From Arthrobacter sp. CDRTa11 (GTDB lineage: Bacteria > Actinomycetota > Actinomycetes > Actinomycetales > Micrococcaceae): a DNA stretch of 64,000 nt. Position numbers and translations under genes: made by a program. The stretch lies in NCBI RefSeq assembly GCF_026427775.1, contig NZ_CP044532.1, positions 3,286,001 through 3,350,000 on the forward strand, given 5' to 3'. This document shows positions 46,652 through 56,243 of this stretch, piece after piece (position 1 is the stretch's first letter; every line of letters begins with the position of its first letter). The notes under the pieces were generated by a model, which ran no database searches, was not told the DNA's origin, and worked only from the letters and a program-made list of their open reading frames with translations.

Positions 46652-47326
46652 ATGCAGTCATTCAAGCGCACAACCTTCACCGTCGCAGGCGTTGCAACTG
46701 CAGCCCTGCTCAGCCTGACCGCCTGTGGCGGGACCGCGGCAACGTCGCCGAACTCCTCGGCTCCCGCAGCGGCACCGTCAGAGTCCAGCATGGCGCCATC
46801 GCCGTCGGCCAGTTCATCGGCGGCCATGGACCCGGCAGCAAACCTGGTTGGCCCCGGTTGCGCAGGCTACGCGGAAAAGGTCCCCACCGGAGCAGGGTCG
46901 GTAGCCGGAATGGCTTTGGACCCCGTTGCGGTGGCCGCTTCAAACAACCCCATCCTGACCACCCTCACAGCTGCCGTGTCCGGCAAGCTGAACCCCAAGG
47001 TGAATCTGGTGGACACCCTCAACGGCAGTGAATTCACGGTCTTCGCCCCCGTGGATGACGCTTTCGCCAAGATCGATGCAGCCACCATCGAAACACTCAA
47101 GACGGATGACGCCCTCCTGAGCAAAATCCTGACCTACCACGTGGTTCCCGGCCAGATCACCCCTGACAAGATCGCCGGCACCCACGCCACGGTCCAGGGC
47201 GGTTCCGTCACCGTGACAGGCAGCAAGGACGCCCTGATGGTGGACGGCGCGAACGTGATCTGCGGCGGAGTCCAGACTGCCAACGCCACGGTCTACCTGA
47301 TCGACTCGGTGCTGATGCCCAAGTAA
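46652..47326 (+). CDS. Fasciclin-domain lipoprotein
   Basis: A 224-residue exported lipoprotein: signal peptide with lipobox LTAC, a Ser/Ala/Pro linker, then one fasciclin (FAS1) domain from about residue 85. Hallmarks are [27 protein letters not shown] and [15 protein letters not shown], ending [15 protein letters not shown] ([11 protein letters not shown]). It resembles mycobacterial MPT70/83-type proteins, which are thought to act in adhesion. AAGGAG precedes the ATG; the longer open frame from 46553 lacks a ribosome site. Confidence 0.93.
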   Translation: MQSFKRTTFTVAGVATAALLSLTACGGTAATSPNSSAPAAAPSESSMAPSPSASSSAAMDPAANLVGPGCAGYAEKVPTGAGSVAGMALDPVAVAASNNPILTTLTAAVSGKLNPKVNLVDTLNGSEFTVFAPVDDAFAKIDAATIETLKTDDALLSKILTYHVVPGQITPDKIAGTHATVQGGSVTVTGSKDALMVDGANVICGGVQTANATVYLIDSVLMPK

Positions 47327-47343
47327 CGTCAGGGCATAAAAAA

Positions 47344-47375
47344 CTGAGGCCCGGCCTGCACATGCCGGGCCTCAG
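47344..47375. terminator. Hairpin after the fasciclin gene
   Basis: CTGAGGCCCGGC pairs perfectly with GCCGGGCCTCAG (8-nt loop), 17 bp past the stop. The only T run (six T) is on the minus-strand side, so the classic orientation is reversed relative to the gene. Confidence 0.7.
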
Positions 47376-47456
47376 CCTTGCCCTCAGGTCGGTCAACTAG
47401 ACTGGGCCCGGTCCGCAGTCCGCGGTGCCTGCCATCAGCCCAGAGGTGATTAGAGC

Positions 47457-49130
47457 GTGCCCAGCAGTACATCGCGGCGAACGGTGATCAAGACCGGCGC
47501 CGTTCTCCTGGCGTTGACAGTAACGTCATGCACGGGAGGCCCCGGGCCCGCTCCTTCGCCAACGTCTCCAGCGGCCACCACCGGAGCCTCCGATCCGTCG
47601 GCGATTTTTAACTTCGGCACGGCATCCCAGCCGTTGGGGCTGGACCCCGCACTCTCCAACGATGTGGAGTCCCACCGCATCACCCGGCAGATCCTGGAAG
47701 GCCTGGTCGGTGTGGACCAAACCACGGGCAAACCCACACCGCTGCTCGCCACGGAGTGGAATGAATCCGACGAAGGCCGCAGCTACACCTTCAAGCTCCG
47801 AAGCGGCGTCACCTTCCAGGACGGCACCCCCTTCAACGCCGACGCCGTGTGCGCCAACTTCAACCGGTGGTTCGCCTTCTCTGAAGGACTCCGGAAGCAG
47901 GCTCCGGGAAGTTCCTTCAAGGGCGTCTTCAAGGCCCACTCCGATGAGGCGTCGCTGTCCATCTTCAAAAGCTGCACCGCACTCTCCGCCGACAGTGTGC
48001 GCATCGACCTCACCCAGCGCTTCACTGCTTTCCTCCAGGCGCTGACGCTGCCCGCCTTTGCCATGGCGTCCCCGGCTGCCCTTGCCTCCGGCACCGCGGA
48101 CATCCTTGACAAGACCAAGGGCGGACAAGCCCTGTCCGCCTTCGCCACCAACCCGGTGGGAACCGGGCCGTTCAGCCTGGCGGCCTGGGATGAAGCGAGC
48201 GTCACGCTCGTCAACAACCCAAAGTATTGGGGTGAGCGGGGCCAGATTGCCACCCTCAAATTTGTCACGTATGACCATCCGCAGACGCGTCTCCAGGCAC
48301 TCCTGGATGGCGCCATCGACGGATACGACGCCGTCACGGTGGGCAACTTCGATCAGCTGGTCAAGCGTGGAAAGCAGATTGTCCAGCGGGACCCGTTCTC
48401 GGTGATGTACCTGGGCATGAACCAGGAGGTGCCCATCCTGCAGAACACCAGGATCCGGCAGGCCATCGAGATGGCGATCGACAAAGACACGCTGATCCGC
48501 AGGTTCTTCATCGACAACACCGCCCAGGCCACACAGTTTGTTCCGCCCAAGATCAGCGGCTTCAACAACAACGCTCCGTCGCTGGGCCATGACCCCGTCA
48601 AGGCCAAGGCCTACCTCACCGAGGCAGGCTATAACGGCGAGGAGCTGCGGTTCTACTACCCGCTCAACGCCACGCGGCCGTACCTGCCCACGCCGGAAAA
48701 GGTGTACGCCGAAATCAGCCGCCAGCTGACCGCCGTCGGGCTGAACATCAAGCCAGTACCGGTGGAGTGGTCAGACGGGTATCTCCAGAAAGTCCAGTCC
48801 CCCGGCGACCACGCCCTCCACCTGCTCGGCTGGAACGGCGCCTACTCGGATGCCGACAACTTTGTGGGCCCGCTCTTTGGCGAGAAGAACGGCGAGTTCG
48901 GATACCAGGACGCCCAGGTCTTCTCCAAGATCAACAGGGCCCGCGGAATGCCGGAAGGCAAGGAACGTGACGAGCAGTACCACACCATCAACGCCCAGAT
49001 AGCGGCCTCCGTCCCCGCTGTCCCCATCGCCTTCCCCATTTCGGCGCTGGCACTCTCGGACCGGGTCATCAGCTACCCTGCGTCCCCTGTCTTAAATGAA
49101 GTTTTCACGAAGGTGCAGCTAAAGCCTTGA
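47457..49130 (+). CDS. ABC transporter substrate-binding protein, family 5
   Basis: A 557-residue extracytoplasmic solute receptor of the oligopeptide/nickel class (SBP_bac_5). It has an N-terminal RR, a hydrophobic stretch and lipobox VTSC, so it is lipid-anchored. Family blocks are [40 protein letters not shown] and [10 protein letters not shown]. The start is GTG with GAGGTGA upstream. No permease or ATPase gene is beside it, so it must work with components encoded elsewhere. The ligand could be a peptide. Confidence 0.9.
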   Translation: MPSSTSRRTVIKTGAVLLALTVTSCTGGPGPAPSPTSPAATTGASDPSAIFNFGTASQPLGLDPALSNDVESHRITRQILEGLVGVDQTTGKPTPLLATEWNESDEGRSYTFKLRSGVTFQDGTPFNADAVCANFNRWFAFSEGLRKQAPGSSFKGVFKAHSDEASLSIFKSCTALSADSVRIDLTQRFTAFLQALTLPAFAMASPAALASGTADILDKTKGGQALSAFATNPVGTGPFSLAAWDEASVTLVNNPKYWGERGQIATLKFVTYDHPQTRLQALLDGAIDGYDAVTVGNFDQLVKRGKQIVQRDPFSVMYLGMNQEVPILQNTRIRQAIEMAIDKDTLIRRFFIDNTAQATQFVPPKISGFNNNAPSLGHDPVKAKAYLTEAGYNGEELRFYYPLNATRPYLPTPEKVYAEISRQLTAVGLNIKPVPVEWSDGYLQKVQSPGDHALHLLGWNGAYSDADNFVGPLFGEKNGEFGYQDAQVFSKINRARGMPEGKERDEQYHTINAQIAASVPAVPIAFPISALALSDRVISYPASPVLNEVFTKVQLKP

Positions 49131-49209
49131 CGGGCCGGACCAATTTCAGTATGCGGGCCGCGCGGGGATATTCTGTGACAGCCAGAGCCGCTGCTATCGG
49201 AGACTGATT

Positions 49210-50712
49210 GTGACCTTCATTTCCAAGACCAAACATGCCGACGTCGTCCTGATTGGCGGCGGCATCATGAGCGCCACGCTGGGGGCGTTCATCAAGCAGC
49301 TTGAACCCAACTGGACCATTTCCCTCTTCGAACGGCTGGATCAGCCCGGGCTGGAGAGCTCGGATCCGTGGAACAACGCCGGAACGGGACATGCCGCCCT
49401 TTGCGAGCTCAACTATTCCCCCGCAGCCAAAGACGGCTCGGTGGACCCTTCCAAGGCACTGCTGATCAACGAGCAGTTCCAGCTCTCCCGGCAGTTCTGG
49501 GCCCACCTTGTGGAACGGTCGCTGATCGGCTCGCCCAAGGGCTTCATCAACACCGTCCCCCACATGAGCTTTGTCATCGGCGAGGACAATACCAAATTCC
49601 TGCGGACGCGCTACGAGGCGCTGAAGTCCCACCCCCTGTTCCGAAGCATGGAGTATTCCGAAGACCACACCCAGATTGCCAAGTGGGCGCCGCTGATCGT
49701 CAAGGGCCGGGATCGGCAGCAACGCATCGCCGCCACGCGGGCCGCGGAAGGCACAGACGTTGACTTCGGTGCCCTCACCCGCGAGCTCGTCACGTACCTG
49801 GGAAACAATGGCGTCGAGACCAACTACGGCCACGAGGTGACCGGGATCTCAAAGGCGTCCGACGGCGGCTGGGACCTTTCGCTCAAGTACCCGGCTTCCG
49901 GGGAACACGGGAAGATTCACGCGAAGTTCGTCTTTGTGGGCGCCGGCGGCGGAGCGCTGCATCTCCTCCAGGCCTCAGGCATCCCGGAAAGCAAGGGCTA
50001 CGGCGGCTTCCCGGTTTCCGGACAGTTTTTCCGCTGCACGGATGAGAAGCTCGCGGCGCAGCACAGTGCCAAGGTCTACGGCCAGGCCTCTGTGGGTGCC
50101 CCGCCCATGTCCGTGCCGCACCTGGATACCCGCTACGTCCAGGGGAAGCGTTCCCTCCTGTTCGGACCGTATGCCGGCTTCTCCACCAACTTCCTGAAGA
50201 ACGGCTCGTACCTGGACCTTCCGCTGTCCATCCGCCCCAGCAATGTCATCCCCATGCTGGCCGTGGCCAAGGACAACATGGACCTGACGGCTTACCTGAT
50301 CAAGGAAGTGGCGAAGAACCACGGAGACAAGGTCGAAGCGCTCCGGGAGTACTACCCGGAGGCCAAGGACACCGACTGGGAACTCATCACCGCCGGCCAG
50401 CGTGTACAGATCATCAAGAAAGACCCGAAGAAGGGCGGCGTGCTTCAGTTCGGTACCGAAGTCATTGCCGGCCGCGACGGTTCCATCGGTGCCCTTTTGG
50501 GAGCATCACCCGGAGCTTCCACCGCGGTGCCCATCATGATCGAACTGCTGCAGAAGGCGTTCCCCAAGAATTTCAAGGGGTGGCAGTCCAAGCTCAAGGA
50601 CATGATGCCCGGCTACGGCGTCAAGCTCGATGACAACCCGGAACTGGCGGAGGAGCTCGAGAGGGCAACGGCCAAGGCTCTTCAGCTGGAAGGCGTCTCG
50701 GCCTCACGCTGA
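49210..50712 (+). CDS. mqo: Malate:quinone oxidoreductase
   Basis: FAD enzyme at the membrane that oxidises malate to oxaloacetate and reduces quinone, part of the TCA cycle. The 500-residue protein starts with the dinucleotide motif [18 protein letters not shown] and has [32 protein letters not shown] and the C-terminal [18 protein letters not shown]. The start is GTG. A perfect 12-bp hairpin follows the stop. Confidence 0.96.
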   Translation: MTFISKTKHADVVLIGGGIMSATLGAFIKQLEPNWTISLFERLDQPGLESSDPWNNAGTGHAALCELNYSPAAKDGSVDPSKALLINEQFQLSRQFWAHLVERSLIGSPKGFINTVPHMSFVIGEDNTKFLRTRYEALKSHPLFRSMEYSEDHTQIAKWAPLIVKGRDRQQRIAATRAAEGTDVDFGALTRELVTYLGNNGVETNYGHEVTGISKASDGGWDLSLKYPASGEHGKIHAKFVFVGAGGGALHLLQASGIPESKGYGGFPVSGQFFRCTDEKLAAQHSAKVYGQASVGAPPMSVPHLDTRYVQGKRSLLFGPYAGFSTNFLKNGSYLDLPLSIRPSNVIPMLAVAKDNMDLTAYLIKEVAKNHGDKVEALREYYPEAKDTDWELITAGQRVQIIKKDPKKGGVLQFGTEVIAGRDGSIGALLGASPGASTAVPIMIELLQKAFPKNFKGWQSKLKDMMPGYGVKLDDNPELAEELERATAKALQLEGVSASR

Positions 50713-50729
50713 CCCTGCAGGGTCTTTCG

Positions 50730-50761
50730 TTCGGGTCCCGGTCTTCAGGCCGGGACCCGAA
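50730..50761 (+). terminator. mqo terminator hairpin
   Basis: TTCGGGTCCCGG pairs perfectly with CCGGGACCCGAA around an 8-nt loop, 17 bp past the mqo stop; no T run. Confidence 0.7.
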
Positions 50762-50820
50762 CGCGGAGGGGCGGCAGATCCGGTCCACAGCAGTCCGTCA
50801 ACCCCACAGGAGTCCACGCG

Positions 50821-53800
50821 ATGTTCCGGCTGGCACAACTTTCACTGGCAAACCGGGCCCTGATCGCTCTGATCACAGTCTTCGCGTCCGTGTTCGGGGT
50901 GATCACCATGTCATCGCTGAAGCAGGAACTCATACCCTCCATCGAGTTTCCCCAGATCACTGTCCTGACAGCCATGCCCGGCGCGTCACCCGAGGTGGTG
51001 GACAAGCAGGTAAGCGCGCCTCTGGAGACTGCGCTCAACGGCGTCGAAGGCCTGGAGTCCACCTCCTCCACGTCACGCAACGGCGTTTCGCAGATCACGA
51101 TGGTGTTCACCTACGGGTCCAACCTGGACCGGGCCCGGAACCAGATCGACCGCGCCATCTCAAATGCCAAGCGCTCCCTGCCCGAGGACGTGCAGCCGCG
51201 GGCCATCGCCGGCAGCATCAGTGACTTCCCCATCGTGTTCCTGGCCGTGTCATCGGACAAACCGCTCAGCGACCTGAACGCCGATCTGCAACGCCTCAGC
51301 GTTCCCGCGCTCCAGAAGATCGACGGCGTCCGGGGCGCCGATGTGACAGGCGGCGCCACCCAGCACATCGAAATCCTTCCCCGTGCCGACGCCATGGCTG
51401 CCAAAGGCGCCACCATCCAGTCCATCCGGAATGCCCTGACCAACAACGGTGCACTGGTTCCCGCAGGCACCATAGAAGAACAGGGTAAAACGCTTTCGCT
51501 GCAGGTTGGCAGCCCGGTGGATTCACTGGACGCCATCAAAGCCCTTCCCCTCGGCGGTGCCAAGGATTCGGCCACCATCGGGACGGTGGCAGACGTCAGT
51601 CTCAAGGATGATCCAAGGACATCCATAACCCGCACCAACGGCGAGGAAACGCTGGCCGTCTCCGTGACCAAAAAGCCCGAAGGCGACACCGTAGGCATCT
51701 CGCACGCGGTAAAGGACTCCCTGGCCCAGCTTGAAGCCGAACTCGGCTCCAACGCCAAGTTCACGGCCGTGTTCGACCAGGCCCCCTTCATCGAGAAATC
51801 CATCAAGGACCTCACTACCGAAGGGCTGCTGGGGCTGGGCTTTGCCGTCGGCGTGATCCTGGTGTTCCTGATGTCCGTGCGTTCCACCTTAGTCACTGCG
51901 ATCTCCATCCCGCTCTCCCTCCTGATCACCTTCATCGGGTTGTCCGCCACGAGTTACTCGTTGAATATCCTCACGCTGGGCGCACTCACCATTGCGATCG
52001 GGCGGGTGGTGGACGACTCGATTGTGGTGATCGAGAACATCAAACGCCACCTCAGCTACGGAGAGGAAAAGGTCACTGCGATCCTGACGGCGATCCGCGA
52101 AGTCGCAGGTGCCATCACGGCCTCGACCCTGACCACGGTGGCTGTCTTCCTGCCCATTGCGTTTGTGGGGGAACTGGCCGGCGAGCTCTTCCGCCCGTTC
52201 GCCCTGACCGTCACCATGGCTCTCCTCGCTTCCCTGCTTGTGTCCCTGACGATCGTCCCCGTTCTCGCCTACTGGTTCCTGAAGTCTCCAACCCGTGCAG
52301 GATCATCAACGGATGGCGCAACGGCCAGCCACGAAGCGGCGGCTGCCCGGGCAAAGGCGCAGGAGGCCGAACAAAAGAGGCCGCTGCAGCGCGGTTACCT
52401 CCCAATCCTCACCAAGACCCAGAAGCACCCTGTCGTGACGCTGGTGGCCGCTGCCCTGGTGCTGGGAGGCACCGCCGCGATGACGCCCCTGCTGGCAACC
52501 AACCTTTTGGGCGATTCCGGCCAGAACAGCATGACCGTCCGCCAGGTGCTGCCGGCCGGAACAAGCCTGGCGGACACCAGTGCTGCCGCCATCCGGCTTG
52601 AAGAAGTCATTCGCAGCATCGACGGCGTCAAGAACGTCCAGGTCACCTCAGGCAACGCACAAACAGGCTTTGCTGCCCTGACATCGTCCGGGGCGTCCAA
52701 CTCCACCTTTACAGTGGTCACGGATGAGAAGGTCAACCAGGCCCGGCTGCAGGAGACTGTCCGGAATGAGCTGGCCAAGGTGCCGGACTCCGGGAAGATT
52801 TCTGTGGGGACGCAACAAGGCGGCTTCGGCACGTCCTCAACCGTTGACATCACCCTGAAAGCGGCAACGTCCGCGGATCTCCGCACAGCGAGCGATGCCA
52901 TGGTCCAGGCCATGACGGGTGTGCCGGGCACCAGCGAAGTCACCACCAACCTCGCGGCCAGCCAGCCTGTTGTCCAGGTCAAGGTGGACCGTGCCAGAAC
53001 GGTGGCGGCAGGGCTGACCGAAGAGCAGGTGGCGGGCGTCCTGGCCTCAACCATCAGCCCCGTCCCTGCCGGCACAGTCCGGATCGACACCAATGACTTT
53101 CCCGTCCAGATCGGCCAAGGCACCAAATTCGCCAGCATAGACGCTGTGCGGGCCATCCCTCTTCCTGCCGCCGCAGGCCTCGTGACCCTGGGCAGCATCG
53201 CCTCCGTGGAGCAGGTGGATGTTCCGGTCTCCATCACCGCCAGCAACGGGCAGCGAACCGCCAAAGTGTCAGTGACGCCGTCGGGGTCCAATCTCGGCGC
53301 CGTCAACGCGGAGGTGCAGAAACGGCTCACGTCAGTGGCTCTCCCCCCGGGAGTCACCGCTGAAATCGGCGGCGCCACTACCCAGCAGGCGGAGTCCTTC
53401 CAGCAGCTGGGCCTGGCTCTGCTGGCAGCGATTGCCATCGTCTACGTCATCATGGTGGCCGCGTTCAAGTCCCTTATCCAGCCGCTGATCCTGCTGGTGT
53501 CCGTCCCGTTCGCGGCGACCGGCGCGGTTGCCCTTTTGCTCGTGACCGGTGTTCCGCTGGGGCTGCCTTCCCTCATTGGCATGCTGATGCTGGTGGGAAT
53601 CGTGGTGACCAACGCCATTGTGCTCATTGACCTCATCAACCAGTATCGCCAACCGCGCAACGGCCAGCCCGGCATGGTCGTGGCGGATGCCATTACGCAT
53701 GGGGCACGGCAGCGACTCCGGCCCATCCTGATGACCGCGCTCGCCACGGTCTTTGCCCTTACCCCCATGGCACTGGGTCTGACCGGGGGCGGCGGTTTCA

Positions 53801-54048
53801 TCTCCCAGCCTCTGGCTGTTGTGGTGATCGGCGGCCTGGTCTCCTCCACCGCCCTGACGCTGGTGCTGGTTCCTGTGCTGTACCGGCTGGTGGAAGGGCG
53901 GCGCGAAAAGAAAGCGCTGCTCAGCGCCATGCACGGACACCCGGAGTTCGAGCAGGCGAACGACGTCGACGCCGAGTTCCGTGACTGGACCACCGGGATG
54001 ATCCCCAAGGCAACAGGCCGCCGCGCTGCTGCCGGGGAACCTGAATAG
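50821..54048 (+). CDS. RND-family exporter (AcrB/SwrC-like)
   Basis: A 1075-residue proton-driven transporter with the AcrB fold: a first helix (ALIALITVFASVFGVITM), a porter loop, helices from about 335, then a second half repeating the layout. The proton-relay aspartates are present in IGRVVDDSIVVIENIK, corresponding to Asp407/408 of AcrB. The cytoplasmic linker near residues 490-525 is Ala/Glu-rich. There is no adaptor or outer-membrane gene, as expected for a monoderm; SwrC/YerP of Bacillus is the best-known parallel. CAGGAG precedes the ATG. The substrate (drug, lipid or surfactant) is unknown. Confidence 0.93.
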   Translation: MFRLAQLSLANRALIALITVFASVFGVITMSSLKQELIPSIEFPQITVLTAMPGASPEVVDKQVSAPLETALNGVEGLESTSSTSRNGVSQITMVFTYGSNLDRARNQIDRAISNAKRSLPEDVQPRAIAGSISDFPIVFLAVSSDKPLSDLNADLQRLSVPALQKIDGVRGADVTGGATQHIEILPRADAMAAKGATIQSIRNALTNNGALVPAGTIEEQGKTLSLQVGSPVDSLDAIKALPLGGAKDSATIGTVADVSLKDDPRTSITRTNGEETLAVSVTKKPEGDTVGISHAVKDSLAQLEAELGSNAKFTAVFDQAPFIEKSIKDLTTEGLLGLGFAVGVILVFLMSVRSTLVTAISIPLSLLITFIGLSATSYSLNILTLGALTIAIGRVVDDSIVVIENIKRHLSYGEEKVTAILTAIREVAGAITASTLTTVAVFLPIAFVGELAGELFRPFALTVTMALLASLLVSLTIVPVLAYWFLKSPTRAGSSTDGATASHEAAAARAKAQEAEQKRPLQRGYLPILTKTQKHPVVTLVAAALVLGGTAAMTPLLATNLLGDSGQNSMTVRQVLPAGTSLADTSAAAIRLEEVIRSIDGVKNVQVTSGNAQTGFAALTSSGASNSTFTVVTDEKVNQARLQETVRNELAKVPDSGKISVGTQQGGFGTSSTVDITLKAATSADLRTASDAMVQAMTGVPGTSEVTTNLAASQPVVQVKVDRARTVAAGLTEEQVAGVLASTISPVPAGTVRIDTNDFPVQIGQGTKFASIDAVRAIPLPAAAGLVTLGSIASVEQVDVPVSITASNGQRTAKVSVTPSGSNLGAVNAEVQKRLTSVALPPGVTAEIGGATTQQAESFQQLGLALLAAIAIVYVIMVAAFKSLIQPLILLVSVPFAATGAVALLLVTGVPLGLPSLIGMLMLVGIVVTNAIVLIDLINQYRQPRNGQPGMVVADAITHGARQRLRPILMTALATVFALTPMALGLTGGGGFISQPLAVVVIGGLVSSTALTLVLVPVLYRLVEGRREKKALLSAMHGHPEFEQANDVDAEFRDWTTGMIPKATGRRAAAGEPE

Positions 54049-54085
54049 AGAGTTCCGCGCCCCCTCCCGGCAAACCCGAAACCTG

Positions 54086-55978
54086 TCAGGCACCCCGGGT
54101 ATCCGCGGCCATAAAGGAGTACCACTCCGGGAACGGATCCGCAGGCAGGTGGGCGTCGTCCACGTCACTGTCTGGCGCGCAGCCTTCAAACAGATCAGCA
54201 TTCCTCGAGTCAGGATGCGGCGGATGAATATCTGGCAGATGAGTATCGGGCTGATCAGCATTAGTCAGTAGAGCATCGGGCAGACCAGTATCGGGCAGGG
54301 ATAGGCCAGACTGCTCAAAATAAGCCGGGTCGGCACCAACGAGATCAAGGAATGAAGAAACTCCGTCGATCAGGTCCAGGCCAGCGTGAGTATCCGCTCT
54401 TTCCTCCGGCCAGTGGGGTGGTTCCGAGTCGGGTTGTTCGCTGGGGTAGTGGCGTCCTGTTGGTGAGGTCCAGCCGGGTGGTTTGTTTTTGCTGGCTCCG
54501 GTTGGGGTCCAGGCCGTGGTGTGCCTTAGTCTGTGGTGTTTTGGGCAGGGCTGTCCGAGATTGGATATGCCGGTAGTGCCGCCGCGGGCCCAGGCGAGGA
54601 GGTGGTCTGCTTCGTTGTCCAGGGAGTGGTTGTTGCAGCCGGGAAAGGGGCATTTGCCGTCCCGGAGCCGGAGCCATTGGCGCATCGCTTTGGTGATGCG
54701 GTAGCTGGTCCGGCCGATTTCCAGTGGTGCGCCGTCGCGGGGGTCTGTCAAGACCCGCATGAACGACGTGGCGCCGTCGCTGATGAGGCGCCGGGCCATG
54801 GACGGCGGGATGGGCCCGTAGCCGTCCAGGGTGGCCGGTTCGTCGGTGGCGCCCAGGAGGGCCATGACCGGGACGGTGATGAGCACCTGCGCTGTCGGCG
54901 ACGGCACACCACCGCCGCTGCCAATGCCGGTGCCGAGCCTGGTGCCGATCCCATCATGAAACTCACCGTTATTTCCGCCCAACGTTCCGTCGTCGGCCAT
55001 TGCTGTGGCTGCGGCCAGGGTGCCGGTGGTGTTGTTGGTGAGGAGCCAGGTGGCGGCCAGGTCGGCGCGGAGCTGGCTGAGGGTCCTGCTTTCGTGCGGG
55101 CCCTGCAGGGCGCGTGCGGCGGTGGTGGTCCGATCCCAGATCCCGGAGGCCTGATCGGCCGGGAGGTACGCGGAGAGCCAGGCCATGCCGTCGCGGTCCG
55201 GCTGGTACTCCAGCCGCCGGTCCTGGACTCCCTTGGCGTGGCGCTTCTCGATGGAGACGGGGTGGTGGCGTTCGCGCCAGGAACGGGCCCTGGCGCGGAA
55301 CCGTGACGGGACGAGCTCACCGGCCGCGACTCCGCGGGCTGGATTGGGTGCCCCGGGGTCCAGGAAATGCGCCTCTAACGCCGCGGCCCCGTCGGGGTCC
55401 AGATTGTTGGTTTCGTCAACCATAATCCGGGCGTGCTGCCATGAAAGGCTGCCTTCCTGCAGCGCGGACAAGGTCTGGGGCAGGACGCTGGTCAGCGCCT
55501 GCGATTCAGAGATCAGGGCACCCGCGGCGCGTTCGCTGACTGTCAGGGCGCACGCTACCTCCGCGACGACCGACATTTCCTGCGCCGTGGCATCCTGCGC
55601 AGTCACAGCCGGGACGGCGATGGCCTCTTCCAGCTCGACGATTCCAGCGGCCAGATGTACCTTCAGTGCCGCATGTTTTGCTTCGGTGCGGGCGAGCTCG
55701 GCAAGCCCCTTCAAGTAGGCGTCGAGCCGCCGGCGCAATGGATCAGCGTCCAGCATCGGATGACGGTCCAGGTCACCAGCTGAGCCAGGGCCAGCCGTGC
55801 TGTCATCCAAAGCAGTGCTGTCATCCAAAGCAGTGCTGTCATCCAAAGTGGGCCTGATGATCTGGCCAAGGGCAGCAGTGGAGGCTTCAACAGCAGCCAG
55901 GGAACCCGCGATCCCAGGGCCGGTGGCAGCCTCCATTCCCGCCCCGCTCCCTGCTGTCCAGGCACCCGTGCTGTCCAT
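54086..55978 (-). CDS. DUF222 and HNH endonuclease-domain protein
   Basis: A 630-residue protein with a DUF222 region in its N-terminal half (LDAYLKGLAELARTEAKHAA, SLSWQHARIMVDETNNLDP) and an HNH nuclease motif at about 455-500 (LRDGKCPFPGC, NEADHLLAWARGGTTG, LCRHHHR-like CPKHHRLRHT). Many near-identical members occur per actinobacterial genome and their role is debated. A three-fold DDSTAL repeat lies near residue 45, and the last 110 residues are Asp/Pro-rich and look disordered. It stands alone and converges with the RND gene. Confidence 0.88.
   Translation of the reverse strand: MDSTGAWTAGSGAGMEAATGPGIAGSLAAVEASTAALGQIIRPTLDDSTALDDSTALDDSTAGPGSAGDLDRHPMLDADPLRRRLDAYLKGLAELARTEAKHAALKVHLAAGIVELEEAIAVPAVTAQDATAQEMSVVAEVACALTVSERAAGALISESQALTSVLPQTLSALQEGSLSWQHARIMVDETNNLDPDGAAALEAHFLDPGAPNPARGVAAGELVPSRFRARARSWRERHHPVSIEKRHAKGVQDRRLEYQPDRDGMAWLSAYLPADQASGIWDRTTTAARALQGPHESRTLSQLRADLAATWLLTNNTTGTLAAATAMADDGTLGGNNGEFHDGIGTRLGTGIGSGGGVPSPTAQVLITVPVMALLGATDEPATLDGYGPIPPSMARRLISDGATSFMRVLTDPRDGAPLEIGRTSYRITKAMRQWLRLRDGKCPFPGCNNHSLDNEADHLLAWARGGTTGISNLGQPCPKHHRLRHTTAWTPTGASKNKPPGWTSPTGRHYPSEQPDSEPPHWPEERADTHAGLDLIDGVSSFLDLVGADPAYFEQSGLSLPDTGLPDALLTNADQPDTHLPDIHPPHPDSRNADLFEGCAPDSDVDDAHLPADPFPEWYSFMAADTRGA
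55801..55849. repeat. 18-bp tandem repeat inside the DUF222/HNH gene
   Basis: The unit TGTCATCCAAAGCAGTGC is repeated at 55801 and 55819, with a partial third copy at 55837. It encodes DDSTAL three times without shifting the frame. Confidence 0.85.
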
Positions 55979-56172
55979 AAGAAAAGCATCCCATCAGGGT
56001 CTGACAAAAACGCCGCCCGAACTCGGGCCCCGAAACAGAAGCGTCTGAAACTGAACGGCGTAGCGCATCGCCGCGTCGCCGTCGTCGTGCATCAGATTGC
56101 CCGCCCGAGCCCCGTTCGTGGCTAAGCCACGTCACGGGAATAACTGCAGCTGTCGTGCGTTACATGAGACGA

Positions 56173-56190
56173 TAGATGCAAATGCATCTA
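56173..56190. promoter_or_regulatory. 18-bp MarR-type operator before the luciferase-like gene
   Basis: TAGATGCAAATGCATCTA is a perfect palindrome with a 2-nt centre, 53 bp upstream of the oxidoreductase ATG. A TACAGT box at 56199-56204 would put the -35 region inside it. The MarR gene at the end of the operon is the natural candidate regulator. Confidence 0.65.
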
Positions 56191-56243
56191 GTTTCGGGTA
56201 CAGTTAAAACAAGCCCGGAGAAGCCAGCAACGGAAGGCACATC

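Noticed and set aside
53332..54261. 309-codon open frame on the minus strand
   Set aside because: Overlaps the RND gene and the end of the HNH gene; His/Asp-rich mirror composition.
54086..55978. HNH gene as part of a mobile intron or prophage
   Set aside because: No intron boundaries, integrase or phage genes nearby; DUF222/HNH genes are ordinary chromosomal paralogues in these bacteria.
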